Shown here: positions 25,769 through 34,683 of the stretch, in pieces | Layout: each line of letters starts with the position of its first letter | Numbering within the stretch: the stretch's first letter is position 1 | NCBI GenBank assembly: GCA_013002205.1 | Contig: JABDKN010000078.1 | Location: 1 to 49,560 of the forward strand | From: Granulosicoccus sp. | GTDB lineage: Bacteria; Pseudomonadota; Gammaproteobacteria; Granulosicoccales; Granulosicoccaceae | Direction: 5' to 3' | DNA: 49,560 nt | Program-made: the position numbers and the translations under genes | Notes under the pieces: generated by a model | Told to the model about the DNA's origin: nothing | What the model saw: the letters and a program-made list of their open reading frames with translations, nothing else | The model's database searches: none

Positions 25769-27291
25769 GCGCGTGGTTGGCCTACGGCGCGCCCGGTGCC
25801 TTCGGGTGCAGGTAGAGCGGAATGCAGTTTGGCGATACTGGCCAGCTTGCTGGAGATCAGCGGAGAGGGCTCACAGGCGGCGCGGGTTTTCAGGGAGACA
25901 TGAATCAACATGTGTTCTCCAGTTGCCAGCAATCTTCCATCACCGTGATGCAAGCGGTGAAACAGGTGCATCTTCTTCCCCTCCCCCATCAATACCTGTG
26001 TCAGCGTATACACAGGCTCATTGACTGCAACCTCGTCCAGATGCCTGATGTGGGTCTCCGCCGTGAAATACGAACCACCTGATGCCATGTACTCGGCATC
26101 ACAACCGATCAGGCGCATGAACGCATCAGTAGCATCGCCAAAGCATTGCAGGTAACGTGCTTCATTCATGTGATTGTTGTAGTCCGTCCAGTCGGGAGGA
26201 ATACGACGCTCCATGGTCCGGATGGGCCGAGACAGATCGGGCTCGTTGCCTTCTGCACCGCTTGCTGCGTTTTGTCTGGCCCCTGCATCGAACAGTTTCT
26301 TCTCGTAATCGGCAAGCAGCAGGCCCGCCCCCCAGTTGTTGGCTTTCAGAGCCTGCAGTATGGCGACGAGATTGTCATCGCGAATACGTTCCAGTTCCCG
26401 GATATCAATATGGCCTGATTGCCGATCTGACTGTTCAGAGATCAATTCGACCAGATCCTCATCGAACTCGGGGACATCCATCAGCCGGCTCCAGGGCCAC
26501 TTCAGGCACGGCCCGAACTGTGCGAGAAAATGTCGCATGCCGGATTCACCACCAGCTATACGATAGGTTTCGAAGACGCCCATCTGGGCATAGCGCAAGC
26601 CGAACCCGAACCTGACGATATCATCCAGCTCTTCAGTCGTGGTAATACCATCCTTGATCAGCCACAGGGACTCGCGCCAGATGGCCTCCAGCAGACGATC
26701 GGCTACAAACGCCTCGATTTCGCGCCGAATATGAATCGGTTTCATTCCCAGAAAGGTATAGAATTCCAGCGCCCTGTCGATACTCTCGGCAGCGGTTCGC
26801 TGGCCACCAACGATTTCCACCACGGGCAACAGGTAAACCGGGTTGAAGGGATGCGCAACGATAAGCCTCTCCGGGCGCTGCATTCCTGCCTGAAGATCGG
26901 TGGGCATGATGCCGGACGTGGATGAGGCGAGAATGCTGTCAGCGGGTGCGAACCGTTCGATCTCCGCGTAGACCGACTGCTTGACATCCAGTCTCTCCGG
27001 CACGCTTTCGATGATCCACCGTGCCAGGCTGACTGCCTCTTTGATCGACGTGCAGAATTGCACTCTGCCCTTGTTCGGACGCTGGGCCATGGTGAGCTTT
27101 GCGTAGGCTCGTTCGGCATTCTCCAGTACGGCCTGAATGGCATCTCTGGCACCTGGCGCAGGATCGTAGAGCTTCACGGAGAGCCCGTTTTCTATTGCCC
27201 TGGCAATCCAGCCGGCACCGATGACGCCTCCGCCAATGCAGGCAATGTGATCGGACTTCAGGGTGGGATCCTGCGTGCCTGCCTTGCTCAC
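25765..27291 (-). CDS. cdhA: L-carnitine dehydrogenase fused to betainyl-CoA thioesterase
   Basis: The 508-residue protein has two parts. Residues 1-330 are a 3-hydroxyacyl-CoA-dehydrogenase-fold L-carnitine dehydrogenase, with the NAD motif IACIGGGVIGAGW at 16-28 and later MPTDLQAGMQRPERLIVAHPFNPVYLLP. From about 350 a hotdog thioesterase follows (DWTDYNNHMNEARYLQ, HIRHLDEV, GEHMLIHVSL). Carnitine dehydrogenase makes 3-dehydrocarnitine with NAD; the thioesterase releases glycine betaine from betainyl-CoA. In Pseudomonas these are separate CdhA and CdhB; the fused form is known in some proteobacteria. The start is a GTG (27291) whose GTGA overlaps the cdhC stop. Confidence 0.88.
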   Translation of the reverse strand: MSKAGTQDPTLKSDHIACIGGGVIGAGWIARAIENGLSVKLYDPAPGARDAIQAVLENAERAYAKLTMAQRPNKGRVQFCTSIKEAVSLARWIIESVPERLDVKQSVYAEIERFAPADSILASSTSGIMPTDLQAGMQRPERLIVAHPFNPVYLLPVVEIVGGQRTAAESIDRALEFYTFLGMKPIHIRREIEAFVADRLLEAIWRESLWLIKDGITTTEELDDIVRFGFGLRYAQMGVFETYRIAGGESGMRHFLAQFGPCLKWPWSRLMDVPEFDEDLVELISEQSDRQSGHIDIRELERIRDDNLVAILQALKANNWGAGLLLADYEKKLFDAGARQNAASGAEGNEPDLSRPIRTMERRIPPDWTDYNNHMNEARYLQCFGDATDAFMRLIGCDAEYMASGGSYFTAETHIRHLDEVAVNEPVYTLTQVLMGEGKKMHLFHRLHHGDGRLLATGEHMLIHVSLKTRAACEPSPLISSKLASIAKLHSALPAPEGTGRAVGQPRA

Positions 27292-28196
27292 TGCGGATCA
27301 CGCCTGACCAGATTCAGCTTCCTGCGCACCGCGGCTGGTCCCATCACCGTTGCGCCCATGGCCTCGATGATCGTCACTGCACGCTCGACCAACTCGGCAT
27401 TGGTGGCCAAGCGTCCCTTGCGCAGCATCAGGTTGTCTTCCAGACCGACTCTGACATTGCCACCGGCAAGCACCGATGCCGCCACGTAGGGCATTTCATT
27501 ACGTCCGAGCGAGAAGGCGGACCAGGTCCAGTCTCCAGGGACATTATTGACCATGGCCATGAAGGTATTCAAGTCATCCGGTGCACCCCACGGAACGCCC
27601 ATGCACAGTTGCACCAGAGCGTCGGGCCGCAGAACGCCTTCACTGACCAGTTGCCTGGCGAACCACAGGTGACCCGTATCAAACGCCTCGATTTCCGGCT
27701 TCACACCCAGTTCAGTCATGAGTCTGCCCATGGCGCGCAGCATGCCCGGAGTGTTCGTCATGACATAATCACTCTCGGCAAAATTCATCGTGCCGCAGTC
27801 CAGCGTACAGATTTCAGGAAGACAGGCCGCCACGTGTGCCAGTCGTTCACTTGCACCTGCCATATCCGTACCCGCCGCGAGTGGCAACGGCGCCTCGACA
27901 CCACCGAACACCAGGTCACCACCCATACCGGCTGTCAGGTTCAGCACCACATCAACTTCACTTTCCCTGATTCGTCGGGTAACCTCACGATAGAGTTCGA
28001 TATCGCGACGTGGAGCCCCGGTGTCCGGGTCACGGACATGGCAGTGAACGATGGCGGCGCCAGCCCTGGCAGCTGCAATGGCACTGCCAGCTATCTGTTC
28101 CGGTGAGCGAGGTACCTGCGGACTTTTATCCTCAGTGGCGCCCGAACCGGTGACCGCACAGGTGATAAACACATCGCGGTTCATTGACAGGGGCAT
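27288..28196 (-). CDS. cdhC: Beta-keto acid cleavage enzyme (BKACE), dehydrocarnitine-cleaving
   Basis: The 302-residue protein is a DUF849/BKACE TIM-barrel enzyme. Zinc ligands are visible as H51 and H53 in IVHCHVRDP and E253 in VGLEDNLML. GTMNF and NTPGMLRAMG are family blocks. The carnitine-type member (CdhC) condenses dehydrocarnitine with acetyl-CoA to give betainyl-CoA plus acetoacetate; the carnitine dehydrogenase immediately downstream supports that choice over 3-keto-5-aminohexanoate cleavage. I used the ATG at 28196, 8 bases after AGAGGA, rather than the TTG at 28199 or the ATG at 28184. It is the first gene of the carnitine operon. Confidence 0.88.
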   Translation of the reverse strand: MPLSMNRDVFITCAVTGSGATEDKSPQVPRSPEQIAGSAIAAARAGAAIVHCHVRDPDTGAPRRDIELYREVTRRIRESEVDVVLNLTAGMGGDLVFGGVEAPLPLAAGTDMAGASERLAHVAACLPEICTLDCGTMNFAESDYVMTNTPGMLRAMGRLMTELGVKPEIEAFDTGHLWFARQLVSEGVLRPDALVQLCMGVPWGAPDDLNTFMAMVNNVPGDWTWSAFSLGRNEMPYVAASVLAGGNVRVGLEDNLMLRKGRLATNAELVERAVTIIEAMGATVMGPAAVRRKLNLVRRDPQ

Positions 28197-28229
28197 CAAT
28201 CCAGTCCTCTTGTTGTTTATACTGCAGCC
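28197..28229. promoter_or_regulatory. 33-base divergent promoter region, carnitine operon / AGE isomerase
   Basis: The start codons of two divergent genes are only 33 bases apart. A TTATACT core reads TATACT (28218-28223) rightward, 6 bases before the plus-strand ATG, which would make that message nearly leaderless. Leftward it reads TATAAA, about 7 bases before the cdhC ribosome site. No good -35 element is visible in either direction. Confidence 0.35.
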
Positions 28230-29417
28230 ATGAACATACCCACCTTGCCCCAGTTTAGTTCAGCGAATTTCCTGCGTCAGCATATTCAGTCCATCCTTGA
28301 GTTCTACGAACCGCGCGTGCGTGCCGCCGACGGCGGATTCCATCAGTGTTTCCTCGACGATGGCACCGTTTACAACTCTGAATTACGCCATCTGGTCAGT
28401 TCAGCGCGGTTTGTCTTCAATTATGCCAGTGCCTACCGATTTCATGGCGCCGAACATCACCGCGAGTGGGCAGCCAGTGGATTCGAGTACCTGAAAAGGC
28501 TGCACCGGCAACCGCAAGGCCACTATGCCTGGGTCATCGAAGATGGCAACGTGACTGACGGTCGAGCCATGGCCTATGGACATGCTTTCGTGATGCTGGC
28601 TGCCTCCAGTTGCGTGCAGGCCGGCATCACGGACGCAGCGGGAACGATCGCCGACGTCTGGGACTTGATGGAAGAGTTGTTCTGGGACGCTGACGGCAAG
28701 GCCTATGCGGATGAGCGAGACAGCACATTGCAGGTATTGGATTCCTACCGCGGACAAAATGCCAACATGCACAGTTGCGAGGCGTTACTGGCTGCCTTTC
28801 AGGCGACTGAAGATGTCCGTTACCTGGAGCGAGCAGAGATGCTGGCGGAGCGTTTTGCAGTGGAACTGGCCGGCCTCAATGACGGCTTGATCTGGGAGCA
28901 CTATGACCGGCACTGGCAGTGTGACATGCAATACAACATCGACAAGCCGGATGACTTGTTCAAGCCCTGGGGATTCCAGCCAGGCCATCAACTCGAATGG
29001 TGCAAGTTGCTGCTTGCATTGAACCAGGAACGCGCCAATCCAACATGGGTGCAGCGTGCCACCGAACTCTACGATGTCGCGATGACTCGTGGGTGGGATC
29101 CGGAATTCGGCGGCCTGGTCTATGGGTTCGCCCCGGACGGTACATTCAGTGATGCATACAAATATTTCTGGGTGCATGCAGAAGCCTTTGCTGCCGCCTG
29201 GCGCCTGTACCGACAACACGGTGACGAGCGTTACCTTCAGGATTACAACCGCCTGTGGGAATACAGCTGGCGACACCTCATCGACCATGAACACGGTGCG
29301 TGGTTCCGTATTCGCACTCGTGAGGGTGCCCCAGTGGATAAACTGAAATCGCCTCCCGGAAAGACCGATTACCATACGATGGGAGCTTGCTGGGATGTAT
29401 TGTCTCAGCCAGTGTGA
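28230..29417 (+). CDS. AGE-family sugar isomerase, mannose isomerase/YihS-like
   Basis: The 395-residue (alpha/alpha)6-barrel protein belongs to the N-acylglucosamine 2-epimerase superfamily. The three histidines that matter in YihS and mannose isomerases are in place: H181 in ANMHSCEALL, H253 in FQPGHQLEW, and H382 in DYHTMGACWDV. The ATP-binding insert of renal-type epimerase is not visible, which favours aldose-ketose isomerisation (mannose/fructose) over N-acylglucosamine epimerisation. It is cytosolic. The ATG at 28230 has no clear ribosome site; a leaderless message is possible. It points away from the carnitine operon and has no obvious sugar partner next to it. Confidence 0.82.
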   Translation: MNIPTLPQFSSANFLRQHIQSILEFYEPRVRAADGGFHQCFLDDGTVYNSELRHLVSSARFVFNYASAYRFHGAEHHREWAASGFEYLKRLHRQPQGHYAWVIEDGNVTDGRAMAYGHAFVMLAASSCVQAGITDAAGTIADVWDLMEELFWDADGKAYADERDSTLQVLDSYRGQNANMHSCEALLAAFQATEDVRYLERAEMLAERFAVELAGLNDGLIWEHYDRHWQCDMQYNIDKPDDLFKPWGFQPGHQLEWCKLLLALNQERANPTWVQRATELYDVAMTRGWDPEFGGLVYGFAPDGTFSDAYKYFWVHAEAFAAAWRLYRQHGDERYLQDYNRLWEYSWRHLIDHEHGAWFRIRTREGAPVDKLKSPPGKTDYHTMGACWDVLSQPV

Positions 29418-29523
29418 ATCGGCCTGGACTGCTCAGCCGGGGTTGACTGTGCCCTGGTCACCAGGGAGGCGGCCAGGATGTCCGCAGATCCTGCTGGTAC
29501 TTCCCTGCCCGTGACTTACGGCG

Positions 29524-30234
29524 TCACTGCCACCGTGCCCACGCCTCGACTGCTCCCCGCTGGTCGCGCAGCCCCCCGTCCACGACCGTGACCTCATCTT
29601 CCAGCACGGGTGCCAGAAAAACTGATCCGAGCAGCGCCTGGTGCCGCGAAATATTGAGATAATCGAAAATTACCTCATCACCCAGGATGCCGCCACTGGA
29701 CCAGTAGCTGTACCAACCCCGCGCAGCAGAGGCCAGAAGTAGATTCTGGACGGCAGCTGCGCTCGCGGCCACGTGCTCGATATTGTTTCTGGTGAATTGC
29801 GGTGTGTCACCCTCGTCGGGGGGATCAGGGAGCCAGGTAACCTGTACCAGAGCTCCACACGCTGCCAGCATGTTCTTGATCTTCGACTGCCATGCCCTGG
29901 CCCACTTCGGATCCGGATCGTCTTCTGACAGGATTTTCAGGTGATTCAACAAAGAGTGGCACGCGCTCTGTTCGAGAATATAGAAGCGCCACGGCACCAC
30001 TGAATTCAGTTTGCCGCTTCTATGTGTCTTCTCATCCGCGCGACGATGAAATGGAGCCCAGGCAGCGCCTTCGATCATGGTTCGCAATTGCGCAGCGTGC
30101 TCCTGAGTCCATGATCCCGACGCTGCCTCCAGGTGATTCTGGGACTTCATCAACTTGCTGGTCCGGCGATGGCGAATGATACGATCTATCGTGTCACTAT
30201 CGTCAGGATTTGGACGTTTCCCGGTTGGTAACAT
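29524..30234 (-). CDS. Nitroreductase-family protein
   Basis: The 236-residue protein has a nitroreductase-like layout: IDRIIRHRRTSK near the N-terminus, WAPFHRRADEKTHRSGKLNSVVPWRFYIL with the FMN-contacting Arg and Ser region, and NIEHVAASAAAVQNLLLASAARGWYSYWSSGGIL in the second half. Family members are FMN-dependent NAD(P)H oxidoreductases acting on nitro or enone substrates. I start at the ATG 30234 (GGAAAG 6 bases upstream); the frame continues upstream to about 30420 but would then overlap the oxidoreductase gene and read as low-quality sequence. It follows that gene closely, so the two may form an operon. Confidence 0.75.
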   Translation of the reverse strand: MLPTGKRPNPDDSDTIDRIIRHRRTSKLMKSQNHLEAASGSWTQEHAAQLRTMIEGAAWAPFHRRADEKTHRSGKLNSVVPWRFYILEQSACHSLLNHLKILSEDDPDPKWARAWQSKIKNMLAACGALVQVTWLPDPPDEGDTPQFTRNNIEHVAASAAAVQNLLLASAARGWYSYWSSGGILGDEVIFDYLNISRHQALLGSVFLAPVLEDEVTVVDGGLRDQRGAVEAWARWQ

Positions 30235-30278
30235 GTAGCTTTCCGTTGGATTGTTCGACTGTTGCCACGCAACGACAC

Positions 30279-31262
30279 TCAGACCTTTACCCGTTTTCCA
30301 CTGCTTCCGGATTTGTAGATTGCATCGATGACTCTCTGATTGAGAACTGATTCCTCCAGCGTGAACAACGCCTGCTTCCTGCCTGCCGCCGCCCGGCAGA
30401 ATGCTTCCACTTCCAGGCAATACTGGTTCACCCCGGTATACCGGAATACCCGGGTTTCAGTGTGTCCGGCGTTGTGGATCCGAATCTCGTCTCCCTCGTA
30501 CAGGTTTGAATTGAAAGGCGCACTGACTTCGATGAATCCCTTGTCGCCATGAAAGACCATGGTTTGCCGATTGGCCATCTGTGTTGAAACATAGAAACTC
30601 ATGTCAACTTCGGCAAATTGCAGTTCCACGCTGGCATAGCGGTCTGTCTTGAATACCGGGTCGAACTCCACTTTCGCAGTGACAGACACAGGTTCAAGTC
30701 CAGTGGCAAAACGCGCACAAACCGTTGGGTAGACGCCGATGTCCGGCAATGCGCCGCCGCCGAGTGCCAGTTGATTGCGCATATTACCCGCATCCACGTT
30801 GAAGTAAGTGAAGGATGCGTCAATGCGGCGCAATGTGCCGATTGCATTCTGCTTCAACAATGACTGGACTTTCAACCATTGAGGATGATAGGTCACCATG
30901 AATGCTTCCGAGACTGTCACTCCAGCCTTGTCGCGTGCCCTGATCAACTTGCCGATTTCACGCGCGTTGAGCGCCAGCGGCTTTTCGACCAGGACATGTT
31001 TGCCGGCCTGAATGGACTTGTATGCCCACTCGACGTGTTGCGAGGTAGGCAACGGAATATAGACCGCCTCGATCTCCGGCGATTCCAGCATCGACTCATA
31101 GCTGTCGAAGGCCAGTGGCGCATTGAAGTGATCGGCCAGTTTTCGCGCACGCTTTCCGTCGCGCGATGCGATCCCTGCCAGTTGCGCACCATCAGCCTGT
31201 TGAATGGCCGGTATCAGGAATTGCCTGCCAATACGGGCGGTGGACATGATTCCAAATTTCAA
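30279..31262 (-). CDS. Gfo/Idh/MocA-family oxidoreductase
   Basis: The 327-residue protein has an N-terminal Rossmann fold (KFGIMSTARIGRQFLIPA), the family EKP motif with K94 in VLVEKPLAL, and the active-site segment GGGALPDIGVYP (D174, Y178). The C-terminal alpha/beta domain completes the glucose-fructose-oxidoreductase fold. Substrates of this family are sugars, sugar acids or inositols, with NAD(P). The chosen start is a TTG (31262), because AGGAG lies 9 bases upstream and alignment of the Rossmann motif begins there; an ATG further inside would cut the fold. It is followed 44 bases later by the nitroreductase gene. Confidence 0.82.
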   Translation of the reverse strand: MKFGIMSTARIGRQFLIPAIQQADGAQLAGIASRDGKRARKLADHFNAPLAFDSYESMLESPEIEAVYIPLPTSQHVEWAYKSIQAGKHVLVEKPLALNAREIGKLIRARDKAGVTVSEAFMVTYHPQWLKVQSLLKQNAIGTLRRIDASFTYFNVDAGNMRNQLALGGGALPDIGVYPTVCARFATGLEPVSVTAKVEFDPVFKTDRYASVELQFAEVDMSFYVSTQMANRQTMVFHGDKGFIEVSAPFNSNLYEGDEIRIHNAGHTETRVFRYTGVNQYCLEVEAFCRAAAGRKQALFTLEESVLNQRVIDAIYKSGSSGKRVKV

Positions 31263-31338
31263 CTTGACGTACTCCTGAAGTGTGAGAGCGCCCCGCTGCG
31301 GGCACTGGTTGAGTAAAGCCTGTCGGTTTGCAGCTCTT

Positions 31339-32586
31339 TCACGACGCCAAATCATCAGCGTTACGGCTCTGCGCGGAAGTGGCGGCGCGTAGTCTGTCTT
31401 TCCTGCTCATACGTCGCCCTTTTATGCCACCGTTTCCATCATGGCCTGGCAACACGGGACGCAGTTGATTGTGCGGCTCAAATCCGGCGATCCGTTCCCT
31501 GCATACAGTGATGCCCAGGCGCTTCTCGATCACGCACAGGTGCGCTTCGGCATTGATGTCGACCAGGCTGATTGCCGTTCCGGGTAGTCCTGCTCGCGCA
31601 GTACGTCCGATACGATGTGTATACATGTCGACGGATCGAGGCAGGTCATAGTTGACGACATGGGGCAGCATCGGGATATCGATTCCACGGGCTGCCAGAT
31701 CGGTTGCCACCAGAGCCTGTAGTTCACCCTGCGCGAGACGTTCCAGTACCGATGCGCGCTGCAGCATTGACAACTTACTGTGCAACGCACCCGCATTGAT
31801 GGAGGCTTTGGCCAGTGTCCTGGCGAGGCGATCTGCACCCCGCCGATCCGCGGTGAAAATCAACAATGGCAAGGGCAACTGCCTGGAAACAAGCTCGATG
31901 AGCAATTCGGCCCGACTCTGCTCGTCGACCAGAATGGCTCTATGGCTGATCTGCCCGTGCGCGGCGGCCATGTCCAGACAAACTGGCTCGGTGAGCAGCC
32001 TGCCCGCCCTCGCCCGGACCTTGCGCGTGTACGTGGCCGATATCATCAATCGCTGGCAGGATTGCAGTCGCGACGTCAGATCGGCAATCAACTCGTGGAA
32101 ACCATCACCGAGCAGACTATCTGCTTCATCCAGTACCAACACATCGATACCGGATGTGTCGATCCCATTGTGCTCGATCACATCCAGCAGGCGTCCCGGA
32201 GTGGCCAGGAGGATATCCGCACCACCTCGCAGGGCCAGCAGCTGCGGGTTGATGGATGAACCCCCGGCAAGCTGGACGAGCTTGCACGCGTTCAACGCGG
32301 GCATCAGACTCTCGATGACCCGCGCCACCTGGCGTACCAGTTCACGAGTTGGCATGATGACCAGTACGCGACACCGAGAGCGGGTTGCCTCATGTGCAAT
32401 TCGATCGAGCAGCGGTAGCAGATAGGCCAGAGTCTTGCCCGACCCGGTACCGGCTGTTACCAGCACATCCTGGCCTGTTTTGACCAGTGCGTAGAGTTCA
32501 CGCTGAACCGGGGTAGGCTCACAGAAGCCCAGCTCATCGAGTATCCGCAGCAACCCGGGAGATGAAACAAGAGCGTTGAAGGACAT
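31339..32586 (-). CDS. DEAD-box RNA helicase
   Basis: The 415-residue helicase has all core motifs: a Q motif GFCEPTPVQ (20-28), Walker A AGTGSGKT (45-52), PTREL (79-83), TPGR, DEAD (153-156), SAT (183-185), ARGIDIP and HRIGRTARAG. A short, basic C-terminal tail (GRRMSRKDRLRAATS) is RNA-binding in character. It is of the RhlE/SrmB-like size class, acting in ribosome assembly or mRNA turnover. The ATG at 32586 gives the normal MSFNALVSSPGLLRILDELGF start; the frame extends upstream but that part is not conserved-looking. Confidence 0.9.
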   Translation of the reverse strand: MSFNALVSSPGLLRILDELGFCEPTPVQRELYALVKTGQDVLVTAGTGSGKTLAYLLPLLDRIAHEATRSRCRVLVIMPTRELVRQVARVIESLMPALNACKLVQLAGGSSINPQLLALRGGADILLATPGRLLDVIEHNGIDTSGIDVLVLDEADSLLGDGFHELIADLTSRLQSCQRLMISATYTRKVRARAGRLLTEPVCLDMAAAHGQISHRAILVDEQSRAELLIELVSRQLPLPLLIFTADRRGADRLARTLAKASINAGALHSKLSMLQRASVLERLAQGELQALVATDLAARGIDIPMLPHVVNYDLPRSVDMYTHRIGRTARAGLPGTAISLVDINAEAHLCVIEKRLGITVCRERIAGFEPHNQLRPVLPGHDGNGGIKGRRMSRKDRLRAATSAQSRNADDLAS

Positions 32587-32739
32587 GGAGTACGTCTGGA
32601 CGATAGTATCGGCTAGTGTACCTTGTAGCCGTGGTCGATAGAAGCACTCAAGTCCGGTCAGAGAGATCCAATGCAAGCATTGACACTGTCCCATGCAACA
32701 CGGCAGTGTCCGACCGTCTCAGTCGCCAGGGGGAGTCGT

Positions 32740-33828
32740 ATGAGTAAACCGTCAAATTACACCAAAGAGTCAGTCAAGGCATTTGCCTCTGCCGTCCTGC
32801 AAGGTTTTGGCTGCAGCAAGTTAGAAACGGACGTGGTGGCCAGCCATCTGCTGGACGCCAACCTCACCGGGCATGATTCGCACGGAATCGGCATGTTACC
32901 GATGTACGGAGAACAAGTGCTGGATGGCAATCTGGTTCCTGACCAGGCTCCCCGCTTCCTCGACACGACGGGCGCTATCAGTATTGTGGATGCACAACGT
33001 GGTTTCGGCCATCGCATGGCGCTGCTTGCACTGGATCATGCCATGCGAAACGTGCCTGAACACAGAGTGGCCATCCTGGCCCTGCGCAACTCCGGTCACG
33101 TTTCCCGAGTTGGCGCGTATTCAGAATACTGTGCCGCTCAAGGATATGTGTCGATGCACATGGTCAATGTGGTCGGTCACGCACCCATCGTTGCACCATT
33201 CGGCGCACGCGAAAGTGGAATCTCGACCAACCCCATCAGCATGGCCATGCCCGTGGATGGTCGAGCAGAACCACTGCTGGACATGGCCACCAGCACGGTG
33301 GCCTTCGGCAAGGTACGTGTGGCCAGCAACAAGGGTGAAAAGATGCCACCGGGATGCCTGCTGGATGAACAAGGCCTGGAAACGCTTGATCCTGACCCGA
33401 TGGCGCTGTCCCGCCTTGGAAGCCTGTCGGCATTCGGCGCCCATAAAGGTTCGGGCCTTGGACTGTTCGTCGAGCTGATGGCCGGGGCCCTGGGCAGCAC
33501 AGACACCGTGGCAACCATGGAGCACCTGCCACACGGAGTAATCAACAACATGTTTTCAATCATCATCGATCCAACCGCGTTCGATAGCCGAGAGGCGGTT
33601 GCTGGCCGGACACATGACTTCTGCCAGTTCATCAAGTCTCGTGCACCGGCAGCGGGCACCCAAAGTGTGCTGTTACCCGGAGAACCTGAAAACCTTAGTC
33701 GTGATCAGCGCACGACTTCAGGTATTCCGCTGGATGTTCAAACCATCAACCAGATCGTGGACATTGCCGTGCGCTTTGAACTGCAGGCAGACACCGTGCG
33801 CGGACTGCTGGAGTCAAAGCGTGCGTGA
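32740..33828 (+). CDS. Malate/lactate-type dehydrogenase (Ldh family 2)
   Basis: The 362-residue protein belongs to the Ldh_2 family (YbdC/ComC/AllD type), which has its own NAD(P) fold unlike classical lactate dehydrogenase. Visible blocks are LTGHDSHGIGMLPMY, with the catalytic His in DSHG, RNSGHVSRVGAYSEYCA, GISTNPISMAMP and FGAHKGSGLGLFVELMAGALGS. Members oxidise 2-hydroxyacids such as malate, ureidoglycolate, sulfolactate or hydroxyproline-derived acids. The substrate is not predictable here. The start at 32740 follows GGGGGAG. It is divergent from the helicase. Confidence 0.88.
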   Translation: MSKPSNYTKESVKAFASAVLQGFGCSKLETDVVASHLLDANLTGHDSHGIGMLPMYGEQVLDGNLVPDQAPRFLDTTGAISIVDAQRGFGHRMALLALDHAMRNVPEHRVAILALRNSGHVSRVGAYSEYCAAQGYVSMHMVNVVGHAPIVAPFGARESGISTNPISMAMPVDGRAEPLLDMATSTVAFGKVRVASNKGEKMPPGCLLDEQGLETLDPDPMALSRLGSLSAFGAHKGSGLGLFVELMAGALGSTDTVATMEHLPHGVINNMFSIIIDPTAFDSREAVAGRTHDFCQFIKSRAPAAGTQSVLLPGEPENLSRDQRTTSGIPLDVQTINQIVDIAVRFELQADTVRGLLESKRA

Positions 33829-34004
33829 GTGACTCGATCGCATGCGCTGGACAACACCCTCGAGCGTGTCGCCGGACGATGAATGCGATGTCCTTCGGCC
33901 TGTGAAGTCGTGACGGGTGGCGTGGTTCTTCGCGCATTATGAATGCGTGATGCGGACGGCGTAGGATGCGGCTGTTTCGTCCGGATCCTGCAAGAGCCAC
34001 TGCG

Positions 34005-34445
34005 TCAAATGACCGATCGCAAGCCAGTCGGATACAACTCGATCTTGCCTTCGCGCAGGGCATCCACTTCGAACCAGCGAGCCGTGCTGGCATCTCCGCT
34101 GTCTTCAGAGAACACAATCACCTCACGCGAGTACAGGGATCTGTCTGCCAACTGGACACCGATGGCAAAGACATATTCATGACCTCGAACCCCTTCGTGA
34201 ATGAACAGATTTTCGAAAGTGCGCCAGCCACCAATCATTTTAATCGTCGTACCCAGCTCCTCCAGATATTCACGGCCAAGTGCTGTTTCGCGTGTCTCGC
34301 CAAACTCGATTACACCACCCAGAGGCCGCACTCCCTTTACCTCACCGGAATCACCGTAGACTTCCATGGCCAGCAACCTGCCTTTGTTGATACACAATCC
34401 AATGACTTTCGTCTGGATACTCTTTACCGGACGCCATTTTTTCAT
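34005..34445 (-). CDS. Nudix hydrolase
   Basis: The 146-residue protein carries a complete Nudix box beginning GGVIEFGETRETALGREYLE (G-x5-E-x7-REUxEExGU, all key residues present). Nudix enzymes hydrolyse nucleoside diphosphates linked to other groups with Mg2+ held by the box glutamates. The specificity is unknown. The start ATG (34445) has a poor ribosome site. It is convergent with the dehydrogenase gene, and divergent from the aldolase-like gene across 238 bases that contain nothing else I can identify. Confidence 0.9.
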   Translation of the reverse strand: MKKWRPVKSIQTKVIGLCINKGRLLAMEVYGDSGEVKGVRPLGGVIEFGETRETALGREYLEELGTTIKMIGGWRTFENLFIHEGVRGHEYVFAIGVQLADRSLYSREVIVFSEDSGDASTARWFEVDALREGKIELYPTGLRSVI

Positions 34446-34683
34446 AAACGGATCTAAGCCTGATGTTCTCCTGTCTACCGAAGCTGCCTTTCACAGGCAT
34501 GAGATTACCACTACGGTTGTGATTTCCCGATGCAGTAAACTAATCTCATGGATTCATTATAGTCTGACCACGAATCATGCAAGCTGACCGCCAGGGCTCA
34601 TCGCTGGTTTCGCAAACTCACTATCTGCCACGTAGCTGTTGTATGGTTGCAACAATGCCTGTCTATCATATTCGAGCACCACA

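Noticed and set aside
25235-25903. 222-residue open frame on the plus strand
   Set aside because: Antisense to the acyl-CoA dehydrogenase and the carnitine dehydrogenase fusion, both well matched.
29452-29466. CCCTGG-TCA-CCAGGG hairpin between the AGE isomerase and nitroreductase genes
   Set aside because: Short stem without T-run; a possible weak bidirectional terminator but not supported enough.
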